Source: an uncultured Oscillospiraceae bacterium
GTDB taxonomy: Bacteria > Bacillota > Clostridia > Oscillospirales > Ruminococcaceae
Reading direction: 5' to 3'
Assembly: GCA_934456315.1 (NCBI GenBank)
Contig: CAKSHG010000023.1
Coordinates: 1 to 16,750, forward strand
Length of the DNA stretch: 16,750 bases
The notes under the pieces were generated by a model, which worked only from the letters and a program-made list of their open reading frames with translations, made no database searches and was not told where the DNA came from. Positions 6,784 to 14,687 of this stretch are shown here, one piece after another. The position numbers were made by a program, and so were the translations under genes. Positions within the stretch are counted from its first letter, which is position 1, and every line of letters begins with the position of its first letter.

Positions 6784-8874
6784 ATGACAGTCAACACCGA
6801 AAACAACCGCCTGACCGCCTCTTTCGGGGGCGCGCGGCTTATAGTAGAACCCTGGGGGGAAAGCTCCGTCAGAGTGCGCATGTACCCTGCGCTCTGCGAC
6901 ATCGCCGAGGACGAGCGGCTTAGCAGCTCTCCGTATTACAGCGCGCTCACCGAGCAGGTAGCCCACGCCTGCACTATCCGCAGCGAGGAAGTAGACACCA
7001 CCGACCCGTGGTACAAGGGCGAGGAATACGCGCAGTACCACCAGACCGGCGTGAACTACTACCTCACCAACGGAAAGCTCACCGTAAAGCTCGACAACGA
7101 GGGAAGAATGTCGTTCCTGAATCAGCGCGGCGAGGTGCTCACCGAGGAATACTGGCGCGACCGCAACCGCATAAACCGCTACTGCGTGCCGCTGCGCATA
7201 GTCGCAAGGGAGCTGAAGCCCCGCCAGGGCGGCACGGATTACGAGCTGACCGCGCGTTTCGAGGCTTACGATGACGAGAAGATATTCGGCATGGGTCAGT
7301 ATCAGGACAGCCACCTGAACAAGAAAGGCTCCGTTCTGGAGCTGTGCCACCGTAATTCCCAGGCGAGCGTTCCGTTCTTTATTTCAAGCCGTGGCTACGG
7401 ATTCCTGTGGAACAATCCCGCTGTCGGCACGGCGACATTCGGCACGAACAAGACCGAGTGGTACGCAAGGTCGACCCGCTACCTGGATTACTTCATAACC
7501 GCCGGCGACACCCCCGCCGAGATAACCGAGCACTACACCGCAGCCGCCGGACGCGCGCCCAGAATGCCGGAGTACGGTCTGGGCTACTGGCAGTGCAAGC
7601 TGCGCTACCGCACGCAGGAGGAGCTGCTTTCCGTCGCGCGGGAGCACAAGCGCCGGGGACTTCCGATGGACGCCATCGTTGTGGATTTCTTCCATTGGAC
7701 GCGCCAGGGCGACTTCAAGTTCGAGCCACGGGACTGGCCCGACCCGCAGGCGATGGTAAAGGAGCTGAAATCCATGGGCATTGAAACCGTGGTTTCAGTT
7801 TGGCCTACGATAGACGAGCGCAGCGAGAATTTCGGCGAGATGGCGGACAAGGGAATGCTGGTTTCCGCTGACCGCGGAAACGGGCTGCACATGACCTGGA
7901 TGGGCAACACGGTATTCTATGACGCGACAAATCCGGAGGCGCGGAAGTTCGTCTGGGACAAGTGCCGCGAGAATTACTACAGCAAGGGCATACGCTGCTT
8001 CTGGCTGGACGAGGCGGAGCCGGAGTACGGACCCTACGATTTCGACAACTACCGCTACTACGCCGGAACGGCGCTCCAGTGCACGAATATCTACCCGCTG
8101 ATGTACGCCAAGGGATTCTACGACGGACTGAAAGCCGCCGGGGAGAAGGACGTGCTTAGCCTGGTACGCTGCGCCTGGGCGGGAAGCCAGAAATATGGAG
8201 TGCTCACCTGGTCGGGAGATATCCACTCGAGCTTCCGTGCGATGCGCGAGCAGATTCAGGCGGGTCTTTCGATGAGCGTTGCTGGCATTCCATGGTGGAC
8301 GTCGGATATCGGCGGATTCCTCGGCGGAAATATCCAGGACGAGGGCTTCCGTGAGCTGCTGGTGCGCTGGTTCGAGTGGGGCTGTTTCTGCCCGGTATTC
8401 CGCATGCATGGAGAGCGCTCTCCCTGGTACGAGCGCGAGGAGGAGTTCATCGACGGCGTCCGTCAGCTGACCTCCGGACAGGATAACGAGGTATGGAGCT
8501 TCGGCGACGACAACTACGAGATACTGAAAAAGTACCTGTTCGTCCGTGAAAAACTCCGCCCGTACATGAGAAAGACGATGGACGAGTGCTCCGCGGTCGG
8601 CGCGCCGGTAATGCGCCCGCTGTGGTACGAATTCCCGGACGACCCCGAGGCATGGAACACCGAGGACGAGTATACTCTCGGCGCATCGCTGCTGGTAGCT
8701 CCGGTGACGGAGCCGGGCGCGACAGAGCGCAGCGTGTACCTCCCCGCCGGAACGGTCTGGAAGGACAGCAGCACTGGAACGCTCTATAAGGGCGGTCAGC
8801 GCGTGACCGTACCTGCGCCTATTGACGTTATACCGGTATTTGTCCGCGGGAACGAGGATATCGAGGTATACTGA
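6784..8874 (+). CDS. Glycoside hydrolase family 31 (alpha-glucosidase/alpha-xylosidase type)
   Basis: This 696-aa retaining alpha-glycosidase has no signal peptide, so it should act on imported oligosaccharides in the cytoplasm. Order: N-terminal beta-sandwich (about 1-250, with FGMGQYQD at 168-175), catalytic barrel from about 260 (MPEYGLGYWQCKLRY, then IVVDFFHW), and beta domains at the C-terminus (LLVAPVTEPG, VYLPAGTVWKD). The predicted nucleophile is D409 in CFWLDEAEPEYG and the acid/base D479 in TWSGDIHSSF; H542 in FRMHGERSPW should bind substrate. The WLDEAEPEY form is typical of a GH31 branch annotated as alpha-xylosidase, but alpha-glucosidase or alpha-galactosidase activity is possible. 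AAAGGA lies 8 nt before the ATG. Its TGA overlaps the ATG of sfsA. A candidate cre site suggests glucose repression. Confidence 0.92.
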   Translation: MTVNTENNRLTASFGGARLIVEPWGESSVRVRMYPALCDIAEDERLSSSPYYSALTEQVAHACTIRSEEVDTTDPWYKGEEYAQYHQTGVNYYLTNGKLTVKLDNEGRMSFLNQRGEVLTEEYWRDRNRINRYCVPLRIVARELKPRQGGTDYELTARFEAYDDEKIFGMGQYQDSHLNKKGSVLELCHRNSQASVPFFISSRGYGFLWNNPAVGTATFGTNKTEWYARSTRYLDYFITAGDTPAEITEHYTAAAGRAPRMPEYGLGYWQCKLRYRTQEELLSVAREHKRRGLPMDAIVVDFFHWTRQGDFKFEPRDWPDPQAMVKELKSMGIETVVSVWPTIDERSENFGEMADKGMLVSADRGNGLHMTWMGNTVFYDATNPEARKFVWDKCRENYYSKGIRCFWLDEAEPEYGPYDFDNYRYYAGTALQCTNIYPLMYAKGFYDGLKAAGEKDVLSLVRCAWAGSQKYGVLTWSGDIHSSFRAMREQIQAGLSMSVAGIPWWTSDIGGFLGGNIQDEGFRELLVRWFEWGCFCPVFRMHGERSPWYEREEEFIDGVRQLTSGQDNEVWSFGDDNYEILKKYLFVREKLRPYMRKTMDECSAVGAPVMRPLWYEFPDDPEAWNTEDEYTLGASLLVAPVTEPGATERSVYLPAGTVWKDSSTGTLYKGGQRVTVPAPIDVIPVFVRGNEDIEVY

Positions 8875-9524
8875 TGACCTACTCCGGCATTGTGGAGGGC
8901 GAGTTTCTTCACAGAGTGAACCGTTTTGTGTGCGAGGTGCGCGTTGAGGGCGAAACCTGCACGGCGCACGTCCGGAACACCGGGCGCTGCACCGGAGTGC
9001 TGTCCCCGGGAGCGGAGGTAAGCCTGCAGCGCAGCGCCGACCCGGCGCGGAAAACTCCGTTCACGCTCATCGCGGTGAACACGCCGCAGTACGGTTGGGT
9101 GAACCTCGACAGCCTGGCTCCCAACGTGATGGCGGGGGAGTGGCTGAAAGGGCAGGGGTTCGACCTGATACGCCCCGAGTACAGCTTCGGGGAAAGCCGC
9201 ATCGACTTCTACATGGAGCGCTCCGGGGAGCGTTACCTGATGGAGGTCAAAGGCTGCACGCTCGCGGAAAATGGCGTGGGGCTGTTCCCGGACGCGCCGA
9301 CAAAGCGCGGTGCAAAGCACCTCCGGGAGCTTACCCGGGCGGTGGAGCGGGGATACAGCCCGGCGGTCGCGTTCGTGATAATGCTGAACGGAATAGAGCG
9401 CGTCGAGCCGAATGCGGCGATAGATCCGGAATTCGCCGGGGAGTTCGCTAGGGCGTTACGCGCAGGCGTGGAGCATATATTCATCAGGTGCAGATGTACT
9501 GCCGACAGCGTTGAGCTTGAATAA
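8874..9524 (+). CDS. sfsA: SfsA, sugar fermentation stimulation protein / nuclease-like
   Basis: This 216-aa protein has the full SfsA layout: an N-terminal OB-like region with HVRNTGRC (32-39), then a PD-(D/E)XK-like core with D111 (SRIDFYME), E124 and K126 (LMEVKGCTL), and the conserved LFPDAPTKRGAKHLREL segment. E. coli SfsA was first described as affecting maltose use and binding DNA; family members are now often annotated as DNA/RNA nucleases. The true cellular role is not settled. The ATG shares one base with the GH31 TGA, so translation is probably coupled, and the pair is one transcript ended by the hairpin at 9530. Pairing with an alpha-glycosidase fits the sugar link, though that is inference. 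Confidence 0.93.
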   Translation: MTYSGIVEGEFLHRVNRFVCEVRVEGETCTAHVRNTGRCTGVLSPGAEVSLQRSADPARKTPFTLIAVNTPQYGWVNLDSLAPNVMAGEWLKGQGFDLIRPEYSFGESRIDFYMERSGERYLMEVKGCTLAENGVGLFPDAPTKRGAKHLRELTRAVERGYSPAVAFVIMLNGIERVEPNAAIDPEFAGEFARALRAGVEHIFIRCRCTADSVELE

Positions 9525-9529
9525 AAATA

Positions 9530-9556
9530 ACCCCGCCGGGTCGTTACCGGCGGGGT
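9530..9556. terminator. Bidirectional terminator between sfsA and the isomerase operon
   Basis: ACCCCGCCGG (9530-9539) pairs perfectly with CCGGCGGGGT (9547-9556) over 10 bp around a 7-nt loop. On the plus strand it is followed by a short T-run (9556-9558). On the minus strand the exit is TTATTTTTAT (complement of 9521-9529), a good tract, so it should serve best for the converging minus-strand operon. Confidence 0.9.
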
Positions 9557-9576
9557 TTGCTGCGTGTGGAATGGCT

Positions 9577-10791
9577 TCAGGCTGTTTCCTTTGTGTCTAC
9601 AGTGGAGGGCGAATCGGCAGAAGCGGAGGCTTCTGCTGTTGCGGCTGCCTGGGCTGTGGAGGGATTGCTGACGTCGCTGGCTTCGCTTGGAGCGTCAGCA
9701 GTAGAAGTCGCTGATTCCGCAGTTGCGGGCGCTGCAGATCCTGCGGAGGTTGCGGGAACGGATTCCGCAGTGCTGTTAGCCTGGGATTCAGCGGTTGAAG
9801 CTGTCGGAGCCGCTGTAGTCGTGGCTGCGGTTGTCGATTTGCTGCCGGATTTATCGGACTTTCCGGCTTCGGCGGTAGCTTCTGCGGTGCTTGCCTTGTA
9901 AGTTTCGATGGTTACGGAGGAGATTATAACGTCCTGTATCGGCATGGATTTTTCACCGGAGGCGTTCGTCGTGACATCGACTGTGTTTATCTTGTCGATG
10001 ACGTCAAATCCTTCATACACCTGACCGAATACGGTGTAGCCGCCGTCTATCTGGTAAAGCCCGCCGACTTTCTTGTATTTCTCGGCGGCAGCTTTGCCGT
10101 TTTTCTTGATGAATGCGGCGTTGTTGCTGTAGTATGTCTGCTGGTAGGTGAGGAGCTTTGTGTCGTCGCTCACGGTATCGGCAGCCTCGGCGGTGGAATC
10201 CTCTGCGGTAGCGCTCTCTGCGGCGCTTTCGCCCGCGAGCTTCTGCGCGAGCTCGTCAGCCTTTGCCTGGACCTTTGCAGCGTCTATTTTCGAGGTGTCG
10301 GTCGGGGTCTTGTTGCTGACGATGTAGAACTGCACGGAGTTGTTGCCGTATGCGTCTGCGGCGTAGCCGAGCGCACCGTAGAAATTGCGGGCTTTCTCGC
10401 TGACCTCTATCGGGAAGGTGGTCGCGTTAGCCGCAGCGTCCTCGCCGACGTACGCGGCGGTGCCGCCGGTGCCGTCGCCGTTGAGCGAGCCGCCCTGAAT
10501 ATAGGTGTCCTGAATAACACGGTGTATCTTAAGTCCATCGTAGTATCCCTGTTCCGCGAGCTTTATGAAGTTCTCCACGCCAACGGGCGCGATATCGGGG
10601 AACAGCTTGGCGCGGACCGTTCCGTAGTCCTTGAAATCTATCACGGCTATCTTATCGCCGTCCGCAAAGGTAATATCTCCGATATTGCCGCTGGACGACG
10701 CGCCGGAACCTCCGAAAAGCGAGCAGCCCGCGGAGGAAAGGAGCATTCCCGCTGAAAGGACTGCGCTCAAAAGAACTCGTTTGAAATTCAT
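9577..10791 (-). CDS. Cyclophilin-type peptidyl-prolyl isomerase lipoprotein with Ala/Ser/Thr-rich tail
   Basis: This 404-aa exported protein should catalyse cis-trans isomerisation of prolyl bonds on the outer face of the membrane. Residues 1-22 are a lipoprotein signal ending SAGC, with C23 as likely lipidation site, although position -3 is Ser and not Leu. The cyclophilin domain runs from about 45 to 297: catalytic R91 (KIHRVIQDTY), QGGSLNGDGTGG (99-110), QFYIVSN (154-160) and GYTVFGQVYEGFDV (251-264). An insertion (about 161-245) splits the fold and contains its own acidic Ala/Ser/Thr stretch. Residues 300-404 are almost wholly Ala, Ser, Thr, Glu, Pro and Lys, an unusual place for a wall-spanning spacer. 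The ATG follows AAAGGG. It is last in the T-box operon, 31 nt after its paralogue. Parvulin-type folding roles are not implied. Confidence 0.9.
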   Translation of the reverse strand: MNFKRVLLSAVLSAGMLLSSAGCSLFGGSGASSSGNIGDITFADGDKIAVIDFKDYGTVRAKLFPDIAPVGVENFIKLAEQGYYDGLKIHRVIQDTYIQGGSLNGDGTGGTAAYVGEDAAANATTFPIEVSEKARNFYGALGYAADAYGNNSVQFYIVSNKTPTDTSKIDAAKVQAKADELAQKLAGESAAESATAEDSTAEAADTVSDDTKLLTYQQTYYSNNAAFIKKNGKAAAEKYKKVGGLYQIDGGYTVFGQVYEGFDVIDKINTVDVTTNASGEKSMPIQDVIISSVTIETYKASTAEATAEAGKSDKSGSKSTTAATTTAAPTASTAESQANSTAESVPATSAGSAAPATAESATSTADAPSEASDVSNPSTAQAAATAEASASADSPSTVDTKETA

Positions 10792-10822
10792 GGTGTTATC
10801 CCTTTACCTTTCCGTCAGATGG

Positions 10823-11713
10823 TCAGTCGGCTGCGTAGACCTTAACTGACTTGATAATGATGTCCTTGACCGGCTTGCTGTTTTCGCCGCTGGAGCCGGT
10901 AGTTACCTCGACCGCAGAAATGTTGTCGATAACGTCAAAGCCCTCGACCACCTGACCGAATACTGTGTAGTCGTCGTCCAGCGAGGGAGTGCCGCCCTGT
11001 TCCTTGTACTTGTCCGAAAGGCTGCGGAGCTTTTCGGCGGTCTTGGTATAGCTTTCGATGTAGTAGTTGTAGTATTCGTAGCCCTCTGAGCCTGCCTCGT
11101 ACTTGTCGCGTTCAGCGGTGAGCTCCGCGATAGCCTTGTCGTAGTCAGCAGGGTCGTCAACGGACTTGCTGTTCACGATGTAGAACTGCGTGGTGTTCTG
11201 ACCTGCGGCGTTGGCGTAGCAAAGCGCGCCGTAGAAGTGCCGCGCCTGGTCGCTGACCTCTATTCCAAAGGAGGTAGCGCCGTCGTCTGTGCCGGTATAC
11301 GCTGCGTTGCCGCCGGTGCCGTCGCCGTTGAGGGAGCCGCCCTGGAACATGAATCCGTCAATTACGCGGTGTATGCTCTTTCCAGTGTAGAAACCGTCCT
11401 GCGCAAGCTGTATGAAGTTCTGTACGCCGACCGGCGCGATATCTGGGAACAGCTTCGCTCTGATGGCGCCGAATCCCTCGATCTCGAATTCTGCATAGAT
11501 ATCCCCGGACTGTATCTCGACATCACCGACATTTCCTCCGCTTGCGGGAGCGTTATTCACCATATCCGCAGCCGAGAGGTCAGCGCTGCCGGCTATTTCG
11601 GACAGCGAATAAATGTCTGCGCTGGAATTGCCTGAATTATTAGAGCTGCACGCGGTGAAGCTTGCGGCGCAAGCCGCCGCAAGGATCGCAGCCATAAGGT
11701 TTCTTATCTTCAT
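10823..11713 (-). CDS. Cyclophilin-type peptidyl-prolyl isomerase lipoprotein
   Basis: This 296-aa protein is a paralogue of the downstream gene, with the shared string AKLFPDIAPVGV and the same GGSLNGDGTGG loop. The signal peptide (1-21) ends FTAC, with C22 the likely lipid site, followed by a Ser/Asn-rich linker to about residue 60. The active site is the most canonical of the three: R116 in SIHRVIDGFMFQGG, QFYIVNS (176-182) and DDYTVFGQVVEGFDV. A charged, Tyr-rich helical insertion (about 184-240, with YEYYNYYIESYTKTAEKL) lies between the last two motifs and ends YKEQGGTPSLDDD, a form common in Firmicutes cyclophilins. The ATG follows AAAGGGA; the gap to the preceding stop is 14 nt. It should act at the membrane-wall interface on secreted proteins. 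Confidence 0.92.
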   Translation of the reverse strand: MKIRNLMAAILAAACAASFTACSSNNSGNSSADIYSLSEIAGSADLSAADMVNNAPASGGNVGDVEIQSGDIYAEFEIEGFGAIRAKLFPDIAPVGVQNFIQLAQDGFYTGKSIHRVIDGFMFQGGSLNGDGTGGNAAYTGTDDGATSFGIEVSDQARHFYGALCYANAAGQNTTQFYIVNSKSVDDPADYDKAIAELTAERDKYEAGSEGYEYYNYYIESYTKTAEKLRSLSDKYKEQGGTPSLDDDYTVFGQVVEGFDVIDNISAVEVTTGSSGENSKPVKDIIIKSVKVYAAD

Positions 11714-11727
11714 TTCGTGTCCCTTTC

Positions 11728-12522
11728 TTACTGCTCGGCGGTGCCGGAGCCTTCCTCGCTGTGGTAGGTGTCTATCTTTACGGATTTGACCAGAACGGTG
11801 TCAACGGTGCGGTAGGTATTTTCGTCCGACTGGATATTGCAGAGCTTTTCCACCACGTCAAGACCCTCGTAAGTCTGACCGAAAACGGTCACGGAGCCAG
11901 CCATGCCGAACACGCCGCCGACCTCGATGAACTTATCGAACAGGTTCGAGAGGTTCGCCTTTTCAACGTCGGTGCGCTTTTCGCTCTCGGTCATGGACTT
12001 CTTTAGCTCGTCTATCTGCTCCTGGGTCATGGTGTCGTCGTTGTTGCAGACGAGGTATCGTCCGTCGGAGTAGCCAGCAAGCTCGGAGTAAGTCACCAGC
12101 GCGCCGCGGAACGGCCACAGATTCACATTGTACTCATGAGCGAGTGCCTCGTCGTCGCTGTCACGGCCGGTGTAGACGCCCTTGTCGTTCTCATGTCCGC
12201 CTGTCAGGAAGTATGTGTCCTGGACAACGGCGTAGACCGGCAGACCGTCGTACTGACCTGCTTCGGCGCGTTCAACGAACTTTGCGACGGTGTTCGGGCA
12301 GTACTCATCGTAGAGCACCGCGCGGAATTCACCGAGGTCGGTGTCGAAGATTGCGATGGTGTCGCCCTCCTGCGGAGCTTCAAGCTGAACAAGCTCGATG
12401 CTGGAAAAATCGTAATCCTGCATAGCGTTGTAGCTGGAGCTTGTGAACGTGCAGCCGGAAAGCGCGAGCGTGCTCCCGAGCACGGATAGAGCCGCGAGCG
12501 CGGCGATAATTCTTTTTTTCAT
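11728..12522 (-). CDS. Degenerate cyclophilin-like lipoprotein
   Basis: This is a 264-aa lipoprotein with a good lipobox, LSGC (C24), and a recognisable cyclophilin fold: DTIAIFDTDLGEFRAVLYDEYCPNTVAKFVE near the front and VTVFGQTYEGLDVVEKL near the end. The active-site segment reads GLPVYAVVQDTYFLTGG where the downstream paralogue has GLKIHRVIQDTYIQGG, so the catalytic Arg is Ala (A98) and the Gln before GG is Thr. The QFYIV segment is GRYLVCN. It is therefore probably not an active isomerase and may be a binding or chaperone-like protein. ATG 12522 was preferred to a TTG four codons upstream because GAGGA stands at the right distance from the ATG and the TTG has no site. It begins 14 nt after the cysS stop. 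Confidence 0.85.
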   Translation of the reverse strand: MKKRIIAALAALSVLGSTLALSGCTFTSSSYNAMQDYDFSSIELVQLEAPQEGDTIAIFDTDLGEFRAVLYDEYCPNTVAKFVERAEAGQYDGLPVYAVVQDTYFLTGGHENDKGVYTGRDSDDEALAHEYNVNLWPFRGALVTYSELAGYSDGRYLVCNNDDTMTQEQIDELKKSMTESEKRTDVEKANLSNLFDKFIEVGGVFGMAGSVTVFGQTYEGLDVVEKLCNIQSDENTYRTVDTVLVKSVKIDTYHSEEGSGTAEQ

Positions 12523-12536
12523 CAGTATCCTCAAAT

Positions 12537-13931
12537 TTATGCTTTCTTGACTATAGTGCCCTGGCGGGTTTCTTCTACGACCCAGCCGAGCGCCTTTATC
12601 TGGTCGCGTATGGAGTCTGCAAGCGCGAAATCCTTAGCCTTGCGGGCAGCCTTGCGCTTCTCGATGAGGTCGGTTATCTCTGCGGGTATCTGCTCCTCAT
12701 CGTTCTTATTATACAACAGACCGAGCACGTTTGTCAATGCCGTGAACTCATCGTTATACGCCTGGAGGGTTCCCTTTGTCGCATTACCCTCGGCAATTGC
12801 GGTGTTTATCTTGCGTACGAGCTCGAAAATGGTGGAGATACCGTCTGCGGTGTTGAAATCGTCGTCCATAACGCGGATAAACTGCTCCTGCGCTTCCCTG
12901 ACGTCTGCGAGAGCCTGTGCGGAAGCCTCTCCCTCGGGGGCGGAGGATATCGCACGGTTCAGGGTGTCGCGGCAGGTGTACAGGCGCTGGAGCGCAGCCT
13001 TGCAGCTCTCGATGACCTCGATGGTGTAGTTGAGCTGGCTGCGGTAGTGAACGGACAGCAGCATGAAGCGGATAGGCTCATAGCCGTACTCCTTGGAGAG
13101 GTCGCGCACCATGAAGAAATTGCCCTTGGATTTTGACATCTTGGTGCCGTCGACGTTGAGCATTCCGTTGTGCATCCAGATGTTGGCGAGAGGCTGACCG
13201 GTCGCGCATTCGCTCTGTGCGATCTCATTCTCGTGGTGCGGGAAGATGAGGTCGGCTCCGCCGCCGTGGATATCCAGGGTGTCGCCGATGTAGTGGCGGC
13301 TCATTGCAGAGCACTCGATATGCCAGCCGGGTCTGCCCTTGCCGAACGGGGAATCCCAGTAAGGCTCACCGGGCTTGGCAGCCTTCCAGACTGCGAAGTC
13401 CATCGGGTCGCGCTTCTTGTCGCCGACCTCGATGCGCGCGCCTGCCTGGAGGTCCTCAAGCGGCATGTGGGACAGCTTGCCATACTCCGGGAACTTGGAG
13501 GTTTCGAAGTAAACGTCGCCGTCGACTTCGTAGGCGTAGCCCTTTTCGATGAGGGTCTTTACGATGTCGATGATGATATCCATGTTCTCGGTGACCTTGG
13601 GGTGAACGTCCGCGCGGCGGACGTTGAGCCCGTCAGCGTCGGTGAAGTATTCCCTGATAGCGTTCTCGGAAACCTCGTGAGCAGTCTTGCCGAGCTCGTT
13701 CGCCTTCTTGATTATCTTGTCGTCAACGTCGGTGAAGTTCTGAACGTAGAACACCTTGTATCCGCGGAACTCAAGGTATCTGCGGAGCGTGTCGAAAACG
13801 CACAGCGCACGGGCGTTGCCGATGTGGATAAGGTTGTAGACGGTAGGTCCGCATGCGTAGATTTTTACAGTGCCGGGAGTGATGGGCTTCAGCTCCTCTT
13901 TCTGGCGGGTCATGGTGTTGTAGATCTGCAT
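12537..13931 (-). CDS. cysS: Cysteinyl-tRNA synthetase
   Basis: This 464-aa class I aminoacyl-tRNA synthetase charges tRNA-Cys with cysteine in the cytoplasm. The zinc site that selects cysteine is C27 (YACGPTVYN), C207 (WHIECSAMS), H232 and E236 ([10 protein letters not shown]). The HIGH signature is HIGN (36-39) and KMSKS is complete at 264-268 ([10 protein letters not shown]). The helical anticodon-binding region includes [13 protein letters not shown] and the C-terminus has [13 protein letters not shown]. The ATG follows AGGAGG by 9 nt, and that site lies inside the last codons of cysE, one nt apart, so translation is probably coupled. In-frame codons further upstream are within cysE and were excluded. 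It is governed by the upstream T-box, which closes the loop by sensing its own product. Confidence 0.97.
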   Translation of the reverse strand: MQIYNTMTRQKEELKPITPGTVKIYACGPTVYNLIHIGNARALCVFDTLRRYLEFRGYKVFYVQNFTDVDDKIIKKANELGKTAHEVSENAIREYFTDADGLNVRRADVHPKVTENMDIIIDIVKTLIEKGYAYEVDGDVYFETSKFPEYGKLSHMPLEDLQAGARIEVGDKKRDPMDFAVWKAAKPGEPYWDSPFGKGRPGWHIECSAMSRHYIGDTLDIHGGGADLIFPHHENEIAQSECATGQPLANIWMHNGMLNVDGTKMSKSKGNFFMVRDLSKEYGYEPIRFMLLSVHYRSQLNYTIEVIESCKAALQRLYTCRDTLNRAISSAPEGEASAQALADVREAQEQFIRVMDDDFNTADGISTIFELVRKINTAIAEGNATKGTLQAYNDEFTALTNVLGLLYNKNDEEQIPAEITDLIEKRKAARKAKDFALADSIRDQIKALGWVVEETRQGTIVKKA

Positions 13932-13932
13932 A

Positions 13933-14610
13933 TTATTTTTCCTCCTGAGAGTTTTTATTCTTGATTTCAAGCTGCTTTTTCAGCTCGTCTATCTCCTGCT
14001 GCAGGCACTCTATTTTGTACATGTGCTCGCACAGCAGCTGCGAAACAGGGTCGGGAATGTGTATCTGGTCGAGGTCGCTGTTGCCGACGCGAACGCCGTC
14101 GCGCTTGACGACCCTCGCGGGAACTCCGACCGCCGTACAGTTCGGCGGGACCTCCTCCAGCACGACCGCGTTGGCGGCTATCTTGCAATTATCCCCTATC
14201 TTCATCGGACCCAGGACGCGTGCGCCTGCGCCGACCATAACGTTGTTGCCGAGGGTTGGGTGGCGCTTCCCGGTATCCTTGCCGGTGCCGCCGAGGGTGA
14301 CGTTCTGGTAGAGCGTACAGTAGTCGCCGATCTCGGTGGTTTCGCCGATAACGACGCCTGCGCCGTGGTCGATGAAAAGCCCCTTTCCGATCTTGGCGCC
14401 GGGGTGTATCTCAATGCCGGTGCGGTTGCGGCTGCTCTGGGAGATCCACCGGGCGATGAAGAAATGTCCGTGTTCGTAGAACCAGTGGGCTCTGCGGTAG
14501 GATCTCACAGCCTTGAACGACGGGTAGAGGAAAATGACCTCCAGTGCGGAGCGCACGGCGGGGTCGCGCGCCTTTATCGAATTTATCTCTTCTTTAAGAC
14601 GGTCAAACAT
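13933..14610 (-). CDS. cysE: Serine O-acetyltransferase
   Basis: This 225-aa enzyme acetylates L-serine with acetyl-CoA to O-acetylserine, the first committed step of cysteine synthesis. The N-terminal helices (1-60) are the short form seen in Firmicutes. The left-handed beta-helix of hexapeptide repeats follows: TGIEIHPGAKIGKGLFIDH (64-82), GVVIGE, LGGTGK (106-111), RHPTLG, VMVGAGARVLG. Predicted catalytic residues are H82 with E67 in place of the Asp of E. coli CysE, and H117. After about 165 a helix rich in Gln, Glu and Lys (195-225) looks like a coiled coil, and the C-terminus is EEK and not the Ile that docks into CysK in enteric bacteria, so a canonical cysteine synthase complex is not expected. 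GGAGG lies before the ATG. It is the first gene after the T-box. Confidence 0.96.
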   Translation of the reverse strand: MFDRLKEEINSIKARDPAVRSALEVIFLYPSFKAVRSYRRAHWFYEHGHFFIARWISQSSRNRTGIEIHPGAKIGKGLFIDHGAGVVIGETTEIGDYCTLYQNVTLGGTGKDTGKRHPTLGNNVMVGAGARVLGPMKIGDNCKIAANAVVLEEVPPNCTAVGVPARVVKRDGVRVGNSDLDQIHIPDPVSQLLCEHMYKIECLQQEIDELKKQLEIKNKNSQEEK

Positions 14611-14655
14611 ATTAACCTCCGGGTATCAGGCTAAAAGGAACTGCACACCGCGTAC

Positions 14656-14687
14656 AAAAAAACCTCCGCACCGGTGTGGTGCGAAGG
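14656..14687 (-). terminator. Intrinsic terminator of the T-box leader
   Basis: CCTTCGCACC (14687-14678) pairs with GGTGCGGAGG (14672-14663) over 10 bp with one T-G pair and a 5-nt loop, followed by seven T (14662-14656). Its left arm contains the CTTCGC needed by the antiterminator, so the two structures exclude each other. Confidence 0.93.

Noticed and set aside
9557..9901. Plus-strand 114-aa Ala/Val-rich open frame
   Set aside because: It is the complement of the low-complexity tail of the isomerase; open frames on both strands are expected there.
12523..12534. TTG start for the degenerate cyclophilin
   Set aside because: The ribosome-binding site GAGGA lies within this extension and at the right distance from ATG 12522.
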